This document shows, one piece after another, positions 1 through 9,313 of a stretch of DNA of 64,000 nucleotides; positions within the stretch are counted from its first letter, which is position 1, and every line of letters begins with the position of its first letter. The translations under genes were made by a program, and so were the position numbers. This DNA comes from Sedimentibacter sp. MB35-C1 (GTDB lineage Bacteria; Bacillota; Clostridia; Tissierellales; Sedimentibacteraceae), in the NCBI RefSeq assembly GCF_030913635.1, contig NZ_CP133188.1, positions 2,914,001 to 2,978,000 of the forward strand, written 5' to 3'. The notes under the pieces were generated by a model. The model was not told where the DNA came from. It saw only the letters and a program-made list of their open reading frames with translations, and did no database searches.

Positions 1-1332
1 GATGAAGAGGCAGAAAATATAATTGTTCCTTATATTAATTATATCAAAAATGTTGCATCCTCTGAGCTTTATCCAACATGGCCTGAGGAGGCATTGAGAG
101 CTAATATTTACGCCATAATATCTTTTACTCTTAACAAAGTGGGTCTTGAATGGTATCGTTCAAGAGGGTATGATTTTGACATTACAAATTCAACCCAGCA
201 TGACCAGGCATATGTTGAAAACAGAGGCATCTATGACAACATAAGCAACATTACCGATGAGATATTCAATCATTATGTAGTAAAGGGCGAACAAGTTATA
301 CCATTTTCAACTAAATATTGTGATGGCAGAATCTCACAGTGCGACGGACTATCTCAGTGGGCTACGGTTGACCTGGCAAACAACGGTTATTCCGCATTAG
401 ATATTTTAAAATATTTTTATGGCGAAGATATTTCAATCAAAACAGACACTCCTATAGGAGGCATAGGATTGACTTTCCCAGGAAAACCTCTTATGTTAGG
501 TGATTCAAGTATTATCGTACTAAGAGATCAATTAGCATTAAACAGAATATCTGATAATTTCCCTGCTATTCCAAAAATCCCCGTCACCAGCGGATACTTT
601 GATGAGTATACCGAAACATCAGTCAAAGAATTCCAGAGAATATTTAATTTGCCGGTTACAGGTATCATTGACCAGGCAACATTTTATAAAATACGGGAGA
701 TTTATGTAGCTGTTACTGAATTAGCCGAATTAACTGCGGCAGGATCAATTTATGAAGAAATTTACGGCATAACAATCGGAACTTTGCTTCAGGGCGATAT
801 ACGCCCAAGGGCAACATATTTGCAATATTTTTTGTATGTTTTATCTTTGTATTATAATAGCATTCCGTCAATTAATCTTACCGGCATATTTGATGAACCG
901 ACAAGACTGGGAGTAATAGAATTTCAAAAAATAGTAGGCCTTCCTGCCACAGGTATTGTAGATACAGAAACATGGAATAAACTGTACGAAGCAATCCGCG
1001 GCGTATTTAATACACTTCCTCCTGAAGAAGTTTACTTGCCATATTTCAGATACCCAAGCATTGAATTTGTTAAAGGAATGGGACTGGAACAGCCAGGTGT
1101 TTCATTTATACAGCAAATGCTGTCTTATATATCATTGACGATACCATCGATACCTCCTGTACCGGAAAACGGAATATTTGGCGAAGAAACAGAAAAAGCA
1201 GTTATAGCTTTTCAGAATCTTTTTGGTCTTGAACCAACCGGAACAGTCAATGAAGCCACTTGGAATGAATTGAGCCGAGTCTACAGAGAACAAAGATATT
1301 CGGGAATAATTGCCCCGCAAGATACGGTTTAA
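1..1332 (+). CDS. SpoIID-like peptidoglycan-binding protein, 5' end outside the window
   Basis: The reading frame is open from base 1, so the true start lies upstream; the internal TTG at 94 is not the start. The first ~110 residues (IKNVASSELYPTWPEEALRA, then a YCDGR segment) resemble the SpoIID/LytB-like domain of clostridial secreted wall proteins. Three PG_binding_1 repeats follow, each ending in a motif like GIFDEPTRLGVIEFQ and a conserved TGI.D..TW segment (bases ~490-710, ~800-1000, ~1080-1310). This suggests a wall- or spore-cortex-associated protein that anchors to peptidoglycan. No catalytic hydrolase domain is visible in the part present. It ends at a hairpin shared with the convergent vanY gene. 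Confidence 0.75.
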   Translation, partial: DEEAENIIVPYINYIKNVASSELYPTWPEEALRANIYAIISFTLNKVGLEWYRSRGYDFDITNSTQHDQAYVENRGIYDNISNITDEIFNHYVVKGEQVIPFSTKYCDGRISQCDGLSQWATVDLANNGYSALDILKYFYGEDISIKTDTPIGGIGLTFPGKPLMLGDSSIIVLRDQLALNRISDNFPAIPKIPVTSGYFDEYTETSVKEFQRIFNLPVTGIIDQATFYKIREIYVAVTELAELTAAGSIYEEIYGITIGTLLQGDIRPRATYLQYFLYVLSLYYNSIPSINLTGIFDEPTRLGVIEFQKIVGLPATGIVDTETWNKLYEAIRGVFNTLPPEEVYLPYFRYPSIEFVKGMGLEQPGVSFIQQMLSYISLTIPSIPPVPENGIFGEETEKAVIAFQNLFGLEPTGTVNEATWNELSRVYREQRYSGIIAPQDTV

Positions 1333-1488
1333 TTGTAATGCAAACGATAAGTTCTTCGAAAAACACTTATTAGCACCAATCAATAAGCTTCCGTAATTTG
1401 TTCAGTGCATAATTCAAGGCTGTTAATAATATACATGCATACATAAAAAGCTATTAAATTTTTCTACGGTAAAAAATCAAGCAAACTG

Positions 1489-1527
1489 AAAAGCAATTTT
1501 AAGCGTAAATTGCTCAAAATTGCTTTT
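1489..1527. terminator. Bidirectional terminator between convergent genes
   Basis: A perfect 12-bp inverted repeat (AAAAGCAATTTT and its complement) has a 15-base loop and is followed on the plus strand by a T-rich stretch. It lies between the convergent peptidoglycan-binding gene and vanY. The rest of 1333-1547 shows nothing else recognisable. Confidence 0.7.
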
Positions 1528-1547
1528 CTTTAATAAACTGTATATTT

Positions 1548-2420
1548 TTATTGTTCAAAAAATTCTTCAAGAGTTAGCCCTGATTCATATACATCCGTAG
1601 CCATCTCCACTCCCAAATATCTTATATGCCACGGCTCATACATATATCCGGTAATATCTTCCTTTCCTTTCGGATAACGAACTATAAATCCATAATTATG
1701 TGCATTTTCTGATACCCATTTGCCTTCGGCCGTTTCTCCGAAAGTATCATCTAAAGCAAAATTCATTGCCTCGCAAGTTATATCCATAGACAGCCCCGTC
1801 TGATGTTCGCTTTGCCCTGGTTTTGCACTAAATGTGTCCGCAGCCGCCTGACCGTGATTAGCAACATAAGAAGAATACAGCGATGATTGTGTATTGTAGG
1901 ACCTATAGCCCGAGCGTGCATATAGATCGTATCCTTCTTCCTTTGCAGCAGCAAAAAGATTCTTCAAAGCCTCATATGCAGCCTCTCTAAGCTGATTCAC
2001 CTCAGGATTTAAAAGCACCGTAGGAAGCTCTGTTATTTCCGTCAAATCTTCCGGCACATAATCGCTGGGTAGATTATTGACCCTATTTACCAGCACATCT
2101 ATTGCTCCGGGATTTCCTACTGTTACTACTTCTTCAATCTCTAATGACTCTTCGGCATCTGGATTCTCCTCAGACTCTGAAGGGATTTCTTCCGGTTCTT
2201 CCACAGGATCAGGCTGTTCAACAGGAATCCCTTCCTGTTCTTCGATACCATTATCTGACGGTTCCTCATTCACAGGTTCGTTGGGAATATTATTACTACC
2301 TGGTGTATTATTATCTGCTGATATCTTTTTTATAATCATTATAGATCCAAATAAAATCAGTAACAATGCTATAACTAAAATTAAAACTCTATCCACTCTA
2401 ATTCTCTTTTTATGTTTCAT
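1548..2420 (-). CDS. D-alanyl-D-alanine carboxypeptidase, VanY/M15B family, membrane-anchored
   Basis: The C-terminal ~170 residues are a VanY-type M15B zinc peptidase. They carry SEHQTGLSMD (S-x-H-x-x-G-x-x-x-D) and EPWHIRY, which hold the zinc and catalytic residues. It should trim terminal D-Ala from peptidoglycan stem peptides outside the cell. The N-terminus is a lysine-rich start, one membrane segment (VLILVIALLLILFGSIMII), and a ~75-residue Pro/Glu-rich linker. I start at the ATG at 2420, which has an AAGGAAAG ribosome site. A GTG at 2456 would overlap rimI and has no such site. It is last in the tsaE-tsaB-rimI operon, where many clostridia carry tsaD. Confidence 0.85.
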   Translation of the reverse strand: MKHKKRIRVDRVLILVIALLLILFGSIMIIKKISADNNTPGSNNIPNEPVNEEPSDNGIEEQEGIPVEQPDPVEEPEEIPSESEENPDAEESLEIEEVVTVGNPGAIDVLVNRVNNLPSDYVPEDLTEITELPTVLLNPEVNQLREAAYEALKNLFAAAKEEGYDLYARSGYRSYNTQSSLYSSYVANHGQAAADTFSAKPGQSEHQTGLSMDITCEAMNFALDDTFGETAEGKWVSENAHNYGFIVRYPKGKEDITGYMYEPWHIRYLGVEMATDVYESGLTLEEFFEQ

Positions 2421-2440
2421 TTTCTTTCCTTCTATAATTT

Positions 2441-2878
2441 CTAAAGTTTTTTCCACATTATAATTGCATCTTCAATCGGCTTTGAATAGTAACGAGGTCT
2501 CTTTCCTACTGATACAAATCCAAATTTTTCATAGAGGTTTATTGCCGGTATATTTGTCTCGCGAACCTCCAGAGTCATAGAACTGATCTCCGAGCATCTG
2601 CATATTTCCACCATTTTGCTTATCAGCATTCCGGCTATGCCTCTATTTCTATACTCCGGTAATATTGCAACATTGGTTATATGGCATTCATCCAAAATTC
2701 TCCACATTCCCATGTAACCCACAATTTTATCATCTTCCTCTGCGCACTGATAATATGCCAGTTCATTTACTAATTCCTTTTCAAGAGAAGCTCTTGACCA
2801 GGGTAGGGAAAAGCACATCTTTTCGATTTGAGTTATTTGATTCAAATCATCGCTGCGCATACCTCTGATTACTACCAT
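2441..2878 (-). CDS. rimI: Ribosomal protein S18-alanine N-acetyltransferase (GNAT)
   Basis: A 145-residue single GNAT domain. It has VAILPEYRNRGIAGMLIS (acetyl-CoA binding Q/R-x-x-G-x-G/A) near residues 70-88 and the RimI-like ending NLYEKFGFVSVGKRPRYYS. It is expected to acetylate the N-terminal alanine of ribosomal protein S18 or related substrates. It lies 9 bp downstream of tsaB, the usual RimI context, and has a GGGGGA ribosome site. Substrate is inferred from family and neighbours. Confidence 0.88.
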   Translation of the reverse strand: MVVIRGMRSDDLNQITQIEKMCFSLPWSRASLEKELVNELAYYQCAEEDDKIVGYMGMWRILDECHITNVAILPEYRNRGIAGMLISKMVEICRCSEISSMTLEVRETNIPAINLYEKFGFVSVGKRPRYYSKPIEDAIIMWKKL

Positions 2879-2887
2879 AAATCCCCC

Positions 2888-3577
2888 TTATTTCTTATTT
2901 CGTTCCGCCTGAGACATCCTTAAATACTGAGGTCTAAAATCAGACGCCTGAACAAATTCCCCCATCAATGCCATGTCGTAGCCTATGGACGCCAAGGTGG
3001 AAGCATTCAAAAAATTATACCTTCCAGGTGCAAAATACGCCCTTTGCCTTAATTTTTTTTCAATTATATCTCTGTAATTAACTGCTCCATCTCCGTTAAA
3101 TATAATGGGTTCTTCATATTCATTCATCATTTCCAGCATATCGTCAATATTACAAGGATACTGCTCCTTGACGGTTGAGATCTTTCCTTCGTTCCATCTG
3201 TAAACTCCTGTATAAATTCTGCCTGCTTTCGCATCCATTACAGGAACAATAAGCTTACTTACGTCAAAAACATTTGCTGCAAGCGACTTTGTCGTCGGGA
3301 TATTGGCTATGGGAATATCAACAGCAAATGCAAGGCTTTTTGCAATAGCAGCTCCTATTCTCAATCCCGTATATGATCCGGGGCCCTCTGATATTGCAAT
3401 TACATCAATATCCTGTATTTTAATATTCAGTTCGTTCAATAACTCTTCTATTAAAGGCATAAGCTTTTCTGAATGTGTTTTTTTGTGATTTAAAGTATAT
3501 TCACCCAACAAACTACCGTCTTCAGATACTGCACATGATGCAGCTATAGATGCCGATTCAATTGCCAGTACTTTCAT
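2888..3577 (-). CDS. tsaB: tRNA t6A biosynthesis protein TsaB
   Basis: A 229-residue protein of the TsaB (YeaZ) family: N-terminal ASKHA fold start MKVLAIESASIAAS and the signature ISEGPGSYTGLRIGAAIAKSLA near residues 62-83. TsaB partners TsaD and TsaE to add threonylcarbamoyl to A37 of tRNAs reading ANN codons. Its start overlaps the end of tsaE by 20 bp, so translation is probably coupled. tsaD is not in this window. Confidence 0.93.
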   Translation of the reverse strand: MKVLAIESASIAASCAVSEDGSLLGEYTLNHKKTHSEKLMPLIEELLNELNIKIQDIDVIAISEGPGSYTGLRIGAAIAKSLAFAVDIPIANIPTTKSLAANVFDVSKLIVPVMDAKAGRIYTGVYRWNEGKISTVKEQYPCNIDDMLEMMNEYEEPIIFNGDGAVNYRDIIEKKLRQRAYFAPGRYNFLNASTLASIGYDMALMGEFVQASDFRPQYLRMSQAERNKK

Positions 3578-4028
3578 ATTTATTCAGTTCCTCTGCTATT
3601 TTTTCATAGTTTTTCCCATTACCGCTTATATTCATTATGCGACAAGTATCGGAAAGCCGTTCTATTTTAATATCAATTCTCTCCTTTGGAAGTATACCTT
3701 TTATTTTATGTGACCACTCAATGATTGTTGCCCCCTCTGAATAAATATATTCATCATATCCTAAATCATACATAGCCTCCTCCGAGTCTATCCTGTATAC
3801 ATCCATATGGTTCAGCTTCAGTCTTCCTTCGTATTCTTTAATAATTGTAAATGTTGGACTAGTTATGTATTCTTTAACACCAAGTTCCGATGCTATAAAC
3901 TGCGTAAGTGCCGTCTTTCCAACGCCCAGGTCACCGTCAAGGCATAGCACGCTTCCCTTTTCCAAACTGCGTCCTATAATTCTGCCTACAACCTCAGTAT
4001 CTTTTAAATTGTTTACCGTTAATTTCAT
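3558..4028 (-). CDS. tsaE: tRNA t6A biosynthesis ATPase TsaE
   Basis: A 156-residue P-loop ATPase with Walker A GDLGVGKTAL near residues 33-42, the TSPTFTIIKEY motif and HMDVYRI. All are typical of TsaE (YjeE), which drives turnover of the TsaBD t6A complex. It is the first gene of the tsaE-tsaB-rimI-vanY operon and has a strong SigA promoter about 85 bases upstream. Confidence 0.93.
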   Translation of the reverse strand: MKLTVNNLKDTEVVGRIIGRSLEKGSVLCLDGDLGVGKTALTQFIASELGVKEYITSPTFTIIKEYEGRLKLNHMDVYRIDSEEAMYDLGYDEYIYSEGATIIEWSHKIKGILPKERIDIKIERLSDTCRIMNISGNGKNYEKIAEELNKYESTGN

Positions 4029-4112
4029 AATGCTTCCTTAGATTAGTTTTATCCCTGCGCTTTCACCTATGGCTGCTATTAAATAAAATCGCAGATATTT
4101 ATTTACCGTTTC

Positions 4113-4141
4113 ATTATACATTTGCAGGTTTAAAAAATCAA
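4113..4141 (-). promoter_or_regulatory. SigA-type promoter of the tsaE operon
   Basis: Minus-strand TTGATT (4136-4141), a 17-bp spacer and TATAAT (4113-4118). The predicted transcript begins near 4106, leaving a ~78-base leader. This promoter and the murC promoter account for the control signals in the 410-bp divergent gap 4029-4438; the rest of that gap shows nothing recognisable. Confidence 0.75.
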
Positions 4142-4288
4142 GGAATGTTTAGTTTGTGTCTTCGGGAAAAATAATTTTCATTCCATGATATTAAAAACCT
4201 AAATAAAAAGCATACTTTCTTCGCCTAAAACTACTTAGTATATCGCAAGGCTGTTTTACGTGTAATCTAAAAGCAAAAGTAAAAAACG

Positions 4289-4317
4289 TTGAACAATGTT
4301 TGGAGACATGTTATAAT
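4289..4317 (+). promoter_or_regulatory. SigA-type promoter of murC
   Basis: TTGAAC (4289-4294), a 17-bp spacer and TATAAT (4312-4317). The leader to murC is ~115 bases and A/T-rich, with no recognised riboswitch. Confidence 0.75.
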
Positions 4318-4438
4318 GTTATGATTATTTAAAGGCTTGGACTATGAATTATTTTCTTTATTGCTTTTAAATAAGTGTTAATTGCTTTTTTTATGAATAA
4401 TATTATTACATAACAAAGAAACATTTAGGGAGAATGGT

Positions 4439-5782
4439 ATGCAAAAATTTAATCATATATATTTTATAGGCATAGGCGGAATCAGCATGAGTGCACTGGC
4501 TGAATTAATGATTGACGAAGGAGTTAAGGTTTCAGGCTCTGACAGAAGCTGCTCACATATAACAAAAAAACTGGAATCATTGGGAGCAAAAATATACAAA
4601 GGCCATGAAAGCAAAAATGTAACCGAAAATATTGATTTAGTAGTGTACACATCTGCTATTTCTGATGACAATCCTGAGCTTTTGAAAGCGCAGGAATTGA
4701 GCCTTAATATAATGGACAGAGCCGAATTTTTAGGCTTGATAATGAAAAACTACAAAAATTCTGTCTGTATATCAGGCACTCACGGAAAAACAACTACTAC
4801 AGGAATGCTTTCTTCCGTATTGATAGGAACAGATATAAAACCAACTATATTCTTAGGCGGTGAAATGGATTCACTAGGAGGAAATCTGCTTCGCGGCTCA
4901 TATGATATAATGCTTACGGAAGCATGCGAGTATAAAAGGAATTTCTTGAAATTCAATCCAACTATGGAAATTATTTTAAACATTGAAGAAGATCATCTTG
5001 ATTATTACAAGGACTTAGAAGATATCGAAAATGCATTTGTAGAATACGCACAAAAAATTCCTGAAACAGGATATCTGATAGTCAACGAGAAACACAAAAA
5101 ACTATTTAAAAATATAGACTGTAATATAGTAACATTCGGAGCTGGCAGCAACGCCGATTACTATCCTGAAAATATAAATTTAAAGCCATTCCCTTCATAC
5201 ACGTTGATGCATAATGGGCAAAAAGTTGAAGATATAAGGCTTAAAGTATTAGGAGAACATAATATTTTAAATTCCGCTGCAACGGCTGCCGCAGCCCTTT
5301 GCCTAGGCATTGACAGCAAAACCGTTCAAAACGGTCTTTTAAATTTTAAAGGCACTCATAGGAGATATGAGTATAAAGGTGAGTATAATGGAGCTTCAAT
5401 AATTGACGACTACGCACATCATCCGTCGGAGATGAAAGCGACATTAAAGACTGCAAAAGCTTACACCTACGGAAAGGTAATAGTAGTATTTCAGCCTCAC
5501 ACATTTACCCGTACTAAAAAACTTCTGAACGAATTTGCAGAGGCTTTAACACATACAGATGAAGCAATACTTTTAGATATATATCCGGCAAGAGAAAAAG
5601 ATACAGGTGAAATCCACTCAAAAGATATCCTTGTTAAAATGAACTCGCTCAATAAATCCGGGCATTATGCAGATTCATTTCAATCAGCTGCAGAAATAAT
5701 TAAATCTTTAGCCTGTAAAGGAGACACAATAATAGCAATGGGTGCAGGTAATGTGAATGATGTTATTGAATATATAAAATAA
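4439..5782 (+). CDS. murC: UDP-N-acetylmuramate--L-alanine ligase
   Basis: A 447-residue Mur ligase with the N-terminal nucleotide fold FIGIGGISMSALA, Walker A GTHGKTTTTGML near residues 113-124, and DDYAHHPSEMKATL, a MurC hallmark. It adds L-Ala to UDP-MurNAc in the cytoplasm, the first step of the stem peptide. It stands alone on the plus strand, about 8 kb from the dcw cluster that holds murE, murD, mraY, murG and murA. It has its own promoter and terminator, and a GGGAG ribosome site. Confidence 0.95.
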   Translation: MQKFNHIYFIGIGGISMSALAELMIDEGVKVSGSDRSCSHITKKLESLGAKIYKGHESKNVTENIDLVVYTSAISDDNPELLKAQELSLNIMDRAEFLGLIMKNYKNSVCISGTHGKTTTTGMLSSVLIGTDIKPTIFLGGEMDSLGGNLLRGSYDIMLTEACEYKRNFLKFNPTMEIILNIEEDHLDYYKDLEDIENAFVEYAQKIPETGYLIVNEKHKKLFKNIDCNIVTFGAGSNADYYPENINLKPFPSYTLMHNGQKVEDIRLKVLGEHNILNSAATAAAALCLGIDSKTVQNGLLNFKGTHRRYEYKGEYNGASIIDDYAHHPSEMKATLKTAKAYTYGKVIVVFQPHTFTRTKKLLNEFAEALTHTDEAILLDIYPAREKDTGEIHSKDILVKMNSLNKSGHYADSFQSAAEIIKSLACKGDTIIAMGAGNVNDVIEYIK

Positions 5783-5788
5783 ATAAAA

Positions 5789-5834
5789 ATGAGATTTTTC
5801 ATATTCAGTATAACTGCCGAATGAAAAATCTCAT
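5789..5834. terminator. Bidirectional terminator between murC and ispA
   Basis: A perfect 14-bp inverted repeat (ATGAGATTTTTCAT and its complement) around an 18-base loop, between convergent murC and ispA. The stem is followed by CTTCTT on the plus strand and a TTTTTATTT stretch on the minus strand. Confidence 0.75.
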
Positions 5835-5927
5835 CTTCTTATATATTAGGAAAGTTCTTACCCCATACAAAACACAATTTGCAAATTACAAGATATCTTT
5901 GCTGTAAAAGTTGGTGCTAAGTTTATT

Positions 5928-6815
5928 TTAGTGATCTCTGTCGGTAAGAAACTTAGCCAGTTCGATTAAGTATACCGCTTTATCCCCAAAAATACCAAGG
6001 CTTTTTACAGCTTCATTGGTAAGATTATGAACCTGTTTTTTTGCTTCTTCCAAAGTAACAAATACCAAATATGTGACTTTATCATTTGCTTCGTCACTTC
6101 CCGTCATTTTTCCAAGCTTTTCAACAGTGCCCGTTACATCCAATATATCATCCTCTATCTGAAATGCCAGCCCTATTTTTTCTGCATAACTCTCCAAAGC
6201 TTTTAATTCAGCTTCATCAGCTCCTCCGAGAATAGCTCCTGCCACCAAGCTGCTTTTTATTATTGCGCCGGTTTTCAGCGAATACATGTACTTAAGATCG
6301 TCAAGCGTTGAAATTTTATCATGACCAAATATATCTACAACCTGACCACCTATCATGCCCTCTGGACCTGAAGACTTGGATATATAGAGCAAGGCTCTTA
6401 TTGCTTTATTCTTATCTTCAAATTTCATTGCCGCTTCAAGACCCGTTTCAAAAGCTCTGTTCAGAAGACCGTCTCCCGCTAAAATTGCCGCAGCCTCTCC
6501 GTACTTTTTGTGATTTGAAAGCTTCCCTCTTCTATAATCATCATTGTCCATAGCGGGAAGATCATCATGTATCAGAGAGTATGTATGAATCATTTCCATT
6601 GCACAAGCAAAAGGCAATGCCTTTTCTTCCTCATCCTTGAACAACTCATAGGCTGCAAGCAAAAGCACAGGGCGCAGCCTTTTTCCTCCGGATAATAAGC
6701 TGTAATTCATAGCTTCATAAATCAACTTCTGAGGATTTTCTTTTTCCTCAACAATATCTTTAAGATATTTTTCAACACTTTCTATTTTTTCATTCATCCA
6801 TGTTATATGATCCAT
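5928..6815 (-). CDS. ispA: Farnesyl diphosphate synthase (polyprenyl synthetase)
   Basis: A 295-residue short-chain trans-prenyltransferase. The first Asp-rich motif is HDDLPAMDNDD near residues 83-93 and the second is FQIEDDILD near 218-226, with the GGKRLRP allyl-substrate motif near 42-48. It condenses isopentenyl and dimethylallyl diphosphates to C15 farnesyl diphosphate, feeding undecaprenyl carrier and quinone synthesis. The exact chain length is inferred from size and family. It lies 65 bp downstream of metH and may be cotranscribed with metF-metH. Confidence 0.9.
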   Translation of the reverse strand: MDHITWMNEKIESVEKYLKDIVEEKENPQKLIYEAMNYSLLSGGKRLRPVLLLAAYELFKDEEEKALPFACAMEMIHTYSLIHDDLPAMDNDDYRRGKLSNHKKYGEAAAILAGDGLLNRAFETGLEAAMKFEDKNKAIRALLYISKSSGPEGMIGGQVVDIFGHDKISTLDDLKYMYSLKTGAIIKSSLVAGAILGGADEAELKALESYAEKIGLAFQIEDDILDVTGTVEKLGKMTGSDEANDKVTYLVFVTLEEAKKQVHNLTNEAVKSLGIFGDKAVYLIELAKFLTDRDH

Positions 6816-6880
6816 TTACTCCCCCATAGCGCAATCCTTTTTTTGTCACTACTCCATAACAGCATATGGCTTGCGCGTTT

Positions 6881-9274
6881 CTATTTTTCTTTAAAAACTT
6901 CTTTTGCAATTTTCACCGCCTCCTTGGCGTCTTTTGCATAATAATCGGCACCCATATTCTCCGCATATTCAGGAGTCAGAACTGCACCACCCACTACTAT
7001 TGTGCAATCTACATTGTTGTCTCTTAACTCTTTTATCGTATCTTCCATACTTTTCATGGTTGTTGTCATCAATGCACTCAATCCTACCATTAGTGGCTCA
7101 CTGCACAGCTTTCTTGCTTCATCTACGATCTTTTCAGCAGTAACATCTTTACCTAGGTCTATTATTTCATAATTATAATTTTCAAGTATGACCTTGACAA
7201 TATTTTTACCTATGTCATGAACATCGCCTTTTACTGTAGCTAGAATTATTTTTCCATTGCTTATTTTAGAGTTGTCTTTTAATTTTAAACTCTTTTTAAG
7301 GACATCAAACGAAACCTTCACCGTTTCGGCCGACTGAATAAGCTGCGGAAGAAATATTATACCTTTTTCAAAGTCATCTCCCACTTTATCAAGAGCTGGA
7401 ATCAGGTATTCGTTGACTATTTCAAGTTCATCCTTTGTTTTCAAAAGTAAATCCGTTGCAACTGCAGCATTATCTTTAAGTCCTTTGATAACAAGTTCAG
7501 TAAGACTAGCCTCGTTCTTCACATGCTCAATTTTTCCGTCAGATGGTTTTAATTTCTTTTCTTCTCCGTATCTTTTAATATATTTTTTTGAAGCTTTGTC
7601 ATGATTAAACAATACATTGAATGCAAAAATTTTGTCCATCATAGCGCTGTCGTTTGGATTAATAATAGGTAAATCCAGCCCTGCGGCCATAGCAATCGTC
7701 AGAAAAGTTTCATTAATAAGGCCTCTGTTTGGCATGCCAAATGAAATATTTGAAACTCCAAGAACTGTTTTTACTCCTAATCCTTTCTTTACCATTTCAA
7801 GTGTTTTAATTGTTTCAACAACTTCTTCCTGCTGCGCCGAGCAAGTCAATGTTAAGGCATCTATGTAAACATCCTCTTTATTTATACCATAACTCTCTGC
7901 TTTTTTCACTATCTTTTCCGCAATTTTATATCTATCAGCAGCATTATCCGGAATTCCTTTTTCATCCAAAGTAAGCCCCACAACAGCAGCGCCATATTTT
8001 TTTACTATTGGAAGAATTCTGTCAAGAACTTTTTCTTCACCGTTGACAGAATTAACTATAGCCTTTCCGTTATAGTATCTCAATCCCGCTTCAATAACTT
8101 CAGCCTGTGATGAGTCAATTTGAAGAGGAGCATTTATAACAGTCTGCAGGGCCTTTACCACTTCAATAATCATTTTCTTCTGGTCAATCTCCCTTAACCC
8201 TACATTTACATCCAATAATTCGGCACCTGCTTCAACCTGTGAAACACCTTGCTGAATTATATAGTCCACATCGCCGGACTTCAAAGCTTCCTTTAGAAGC
8301 TTCTTTCCTGTTGGATTTATCCTTTCCCCTATCACCCTGATTTCATCTATCAATACGGTATTTGTAGGAGTGCAAAGAGCTGAAAAATGTTCAAACTGCC
8401 TGCGTACCTTGTTCTCACCTTTTATCTTATCAGCAATTTGTTTTATATATTCAGGTGTAGTTCCGCAGCATCCTCCCACAAGAGAGACGCCCATTTTAAT
8501 AAATTCAATAACTTCATCTGCAAATTCTGATGGGCGAACATCATAAAACATATGCCCTTCCTTCATAACCGGCAGCCCAGCATTTGCCTGTACAAGCACT
8601 GGAGCATCCGTCCATTTGAGAATCTCCTTAACTATTGGATTAATTTCCTTAGGGCCCAAAGAACAATTAATGCCAATTGCATCTACGCCCAGCCCTCCCA
8701 AAGTCAAAGCCATGCTTCCAGGAAGGCACCCAGTAAACGTTCTATGGTCCTTTTCAAACGACATGCTCACCAGCACAGGAAGTTCCGAATTCTCCTTTGC
8801 TGCCAGCACTGCCGCTTTTGCTTCGTAAAGATCCGTCATAGTTTCAATTAATATAATGTCTGCGCCAGATTTAACACCTTGCAATACCTGCCTTTTAAAT
8901 ATTTCATAGGCTTTATCAAAAGACAAATGGCCCAGAGGCTCTATTAGTTCTCCAATAGGCCCTATATCCAGAGCAATATATACTTCTTTTGAACCCACAG
9001 CCTCCTTTGCTGCTGAAACTGCGGCTTCAATAATTTCCTCAACTTCATACCCGGTTCTTTGAAGCTTCAGTTCATTTGCTCCGAAGGTATTTGTAGTTAT
9101 TACGTTAGAACCTGCTTCTATATATTCTTTGTGTATCTCAACTATGTTTTCCTTGTTTGTTATATTAATTGCTTCGGGAACCTCACCAACCTCAAGCCCT
9201 TTCTTTTGAAGCTGAGTTCCCATTGCACCATCTAAAACAACTATCTTTTCTCTTATATAATCCTTAAAATTCAT
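6881..9274 (-). CDS. metH: Cobalamin-dependent methionine synthase without reactivation domain
   Basis: A 797-residue protein. Domains in order: homocysteine S-methyltransferase (1-285, zinc ligands C204, C269, C270); methyltetrahydrofolate-binding pterin domain (~310-560); cobalamin cap and B12-binding Rossmann domain (~590-797). Cob ligand H686 lies in the DVHDIG motif. It moves a methyl group from methyl-THF to homocysteine. The ~330-residue AdoMet-dependent reactivation domain of the E. coli enzyme is missing. Short MetH proteins like this are known in Thermotoga and clostridia, where a separate protein reactivates the cofactor; none is visible here. It sits 39 bp after metF. Confidence 0.94.
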   Translation of the reverse strand: MNFKDYIREKIVVLDGAMGTQLQKKGLEVGEVPEAINITNKENIVEIHKEYIEAGSNVITTNTFGANELKLQRTGYEVEEIIEAAVSAAKEAVGSKEVYIALDIGPIGELIEPLGHLSFDKAYEIFKRQVLQGVKSGADIILIETMTDLYEAKAAVLAAKENSELPVLVSMSFEKDHRTFTGCLPGSMALTLGGLGVDAIGINCSLGPKEINPIVKEILKWTDAPVLVQANAGLPVMKEGHMFYDVRPSEFADEVIEFIKMGVSLVGGCCGTTPEYIKQIADKIKGENKVRRQFEHFSALCTPTNTVLIDEIRVIGERINPTGKKLLKEALKSGDVDYIIQQGVSQVEAGAELLDVNVGLREIDQKKMIIEVVKALQTVINAPLQIDSSQAEVIEAGLRYYNGKAIVNSVNGEEKVLDRILPIVKKYGAAVVGLTLDEKGIPDNAADRYKIAEKIVKKAESYGINKEDVYIDALTLTCSAQQEEVVETIKTLEMVKKGLGVKTVLGVSNISFGMPNRGLINETFLTIAMAAGLDLPIINPNDSAMMDKIFAFNVLFNHDKASKKYIKRYGEEKKLKPSDGKIEHVKNEASLTELVIKGLKDNAAVATDLLLKTKDELEIVNEYLIPALDKVGDDFEKGIIFLPQLIQSAETVKVSFDVLKKSLKLKDNSKISNGKIILATVKGDVHDIGKNIVKVILENYNYEIIDLGKDVTAEKIVDEARKLCSEPLMVGLSALMTTTMKSMEDTIKELRDNNVDCTIVVGGAVLTPEYAENMGADYYAKDAKEAVKIAKEVFKEK

Positions 9275-9313
9275 AATAACCTCTGCATGATGTAATATGT
9301 ATTGACCCTTTTA

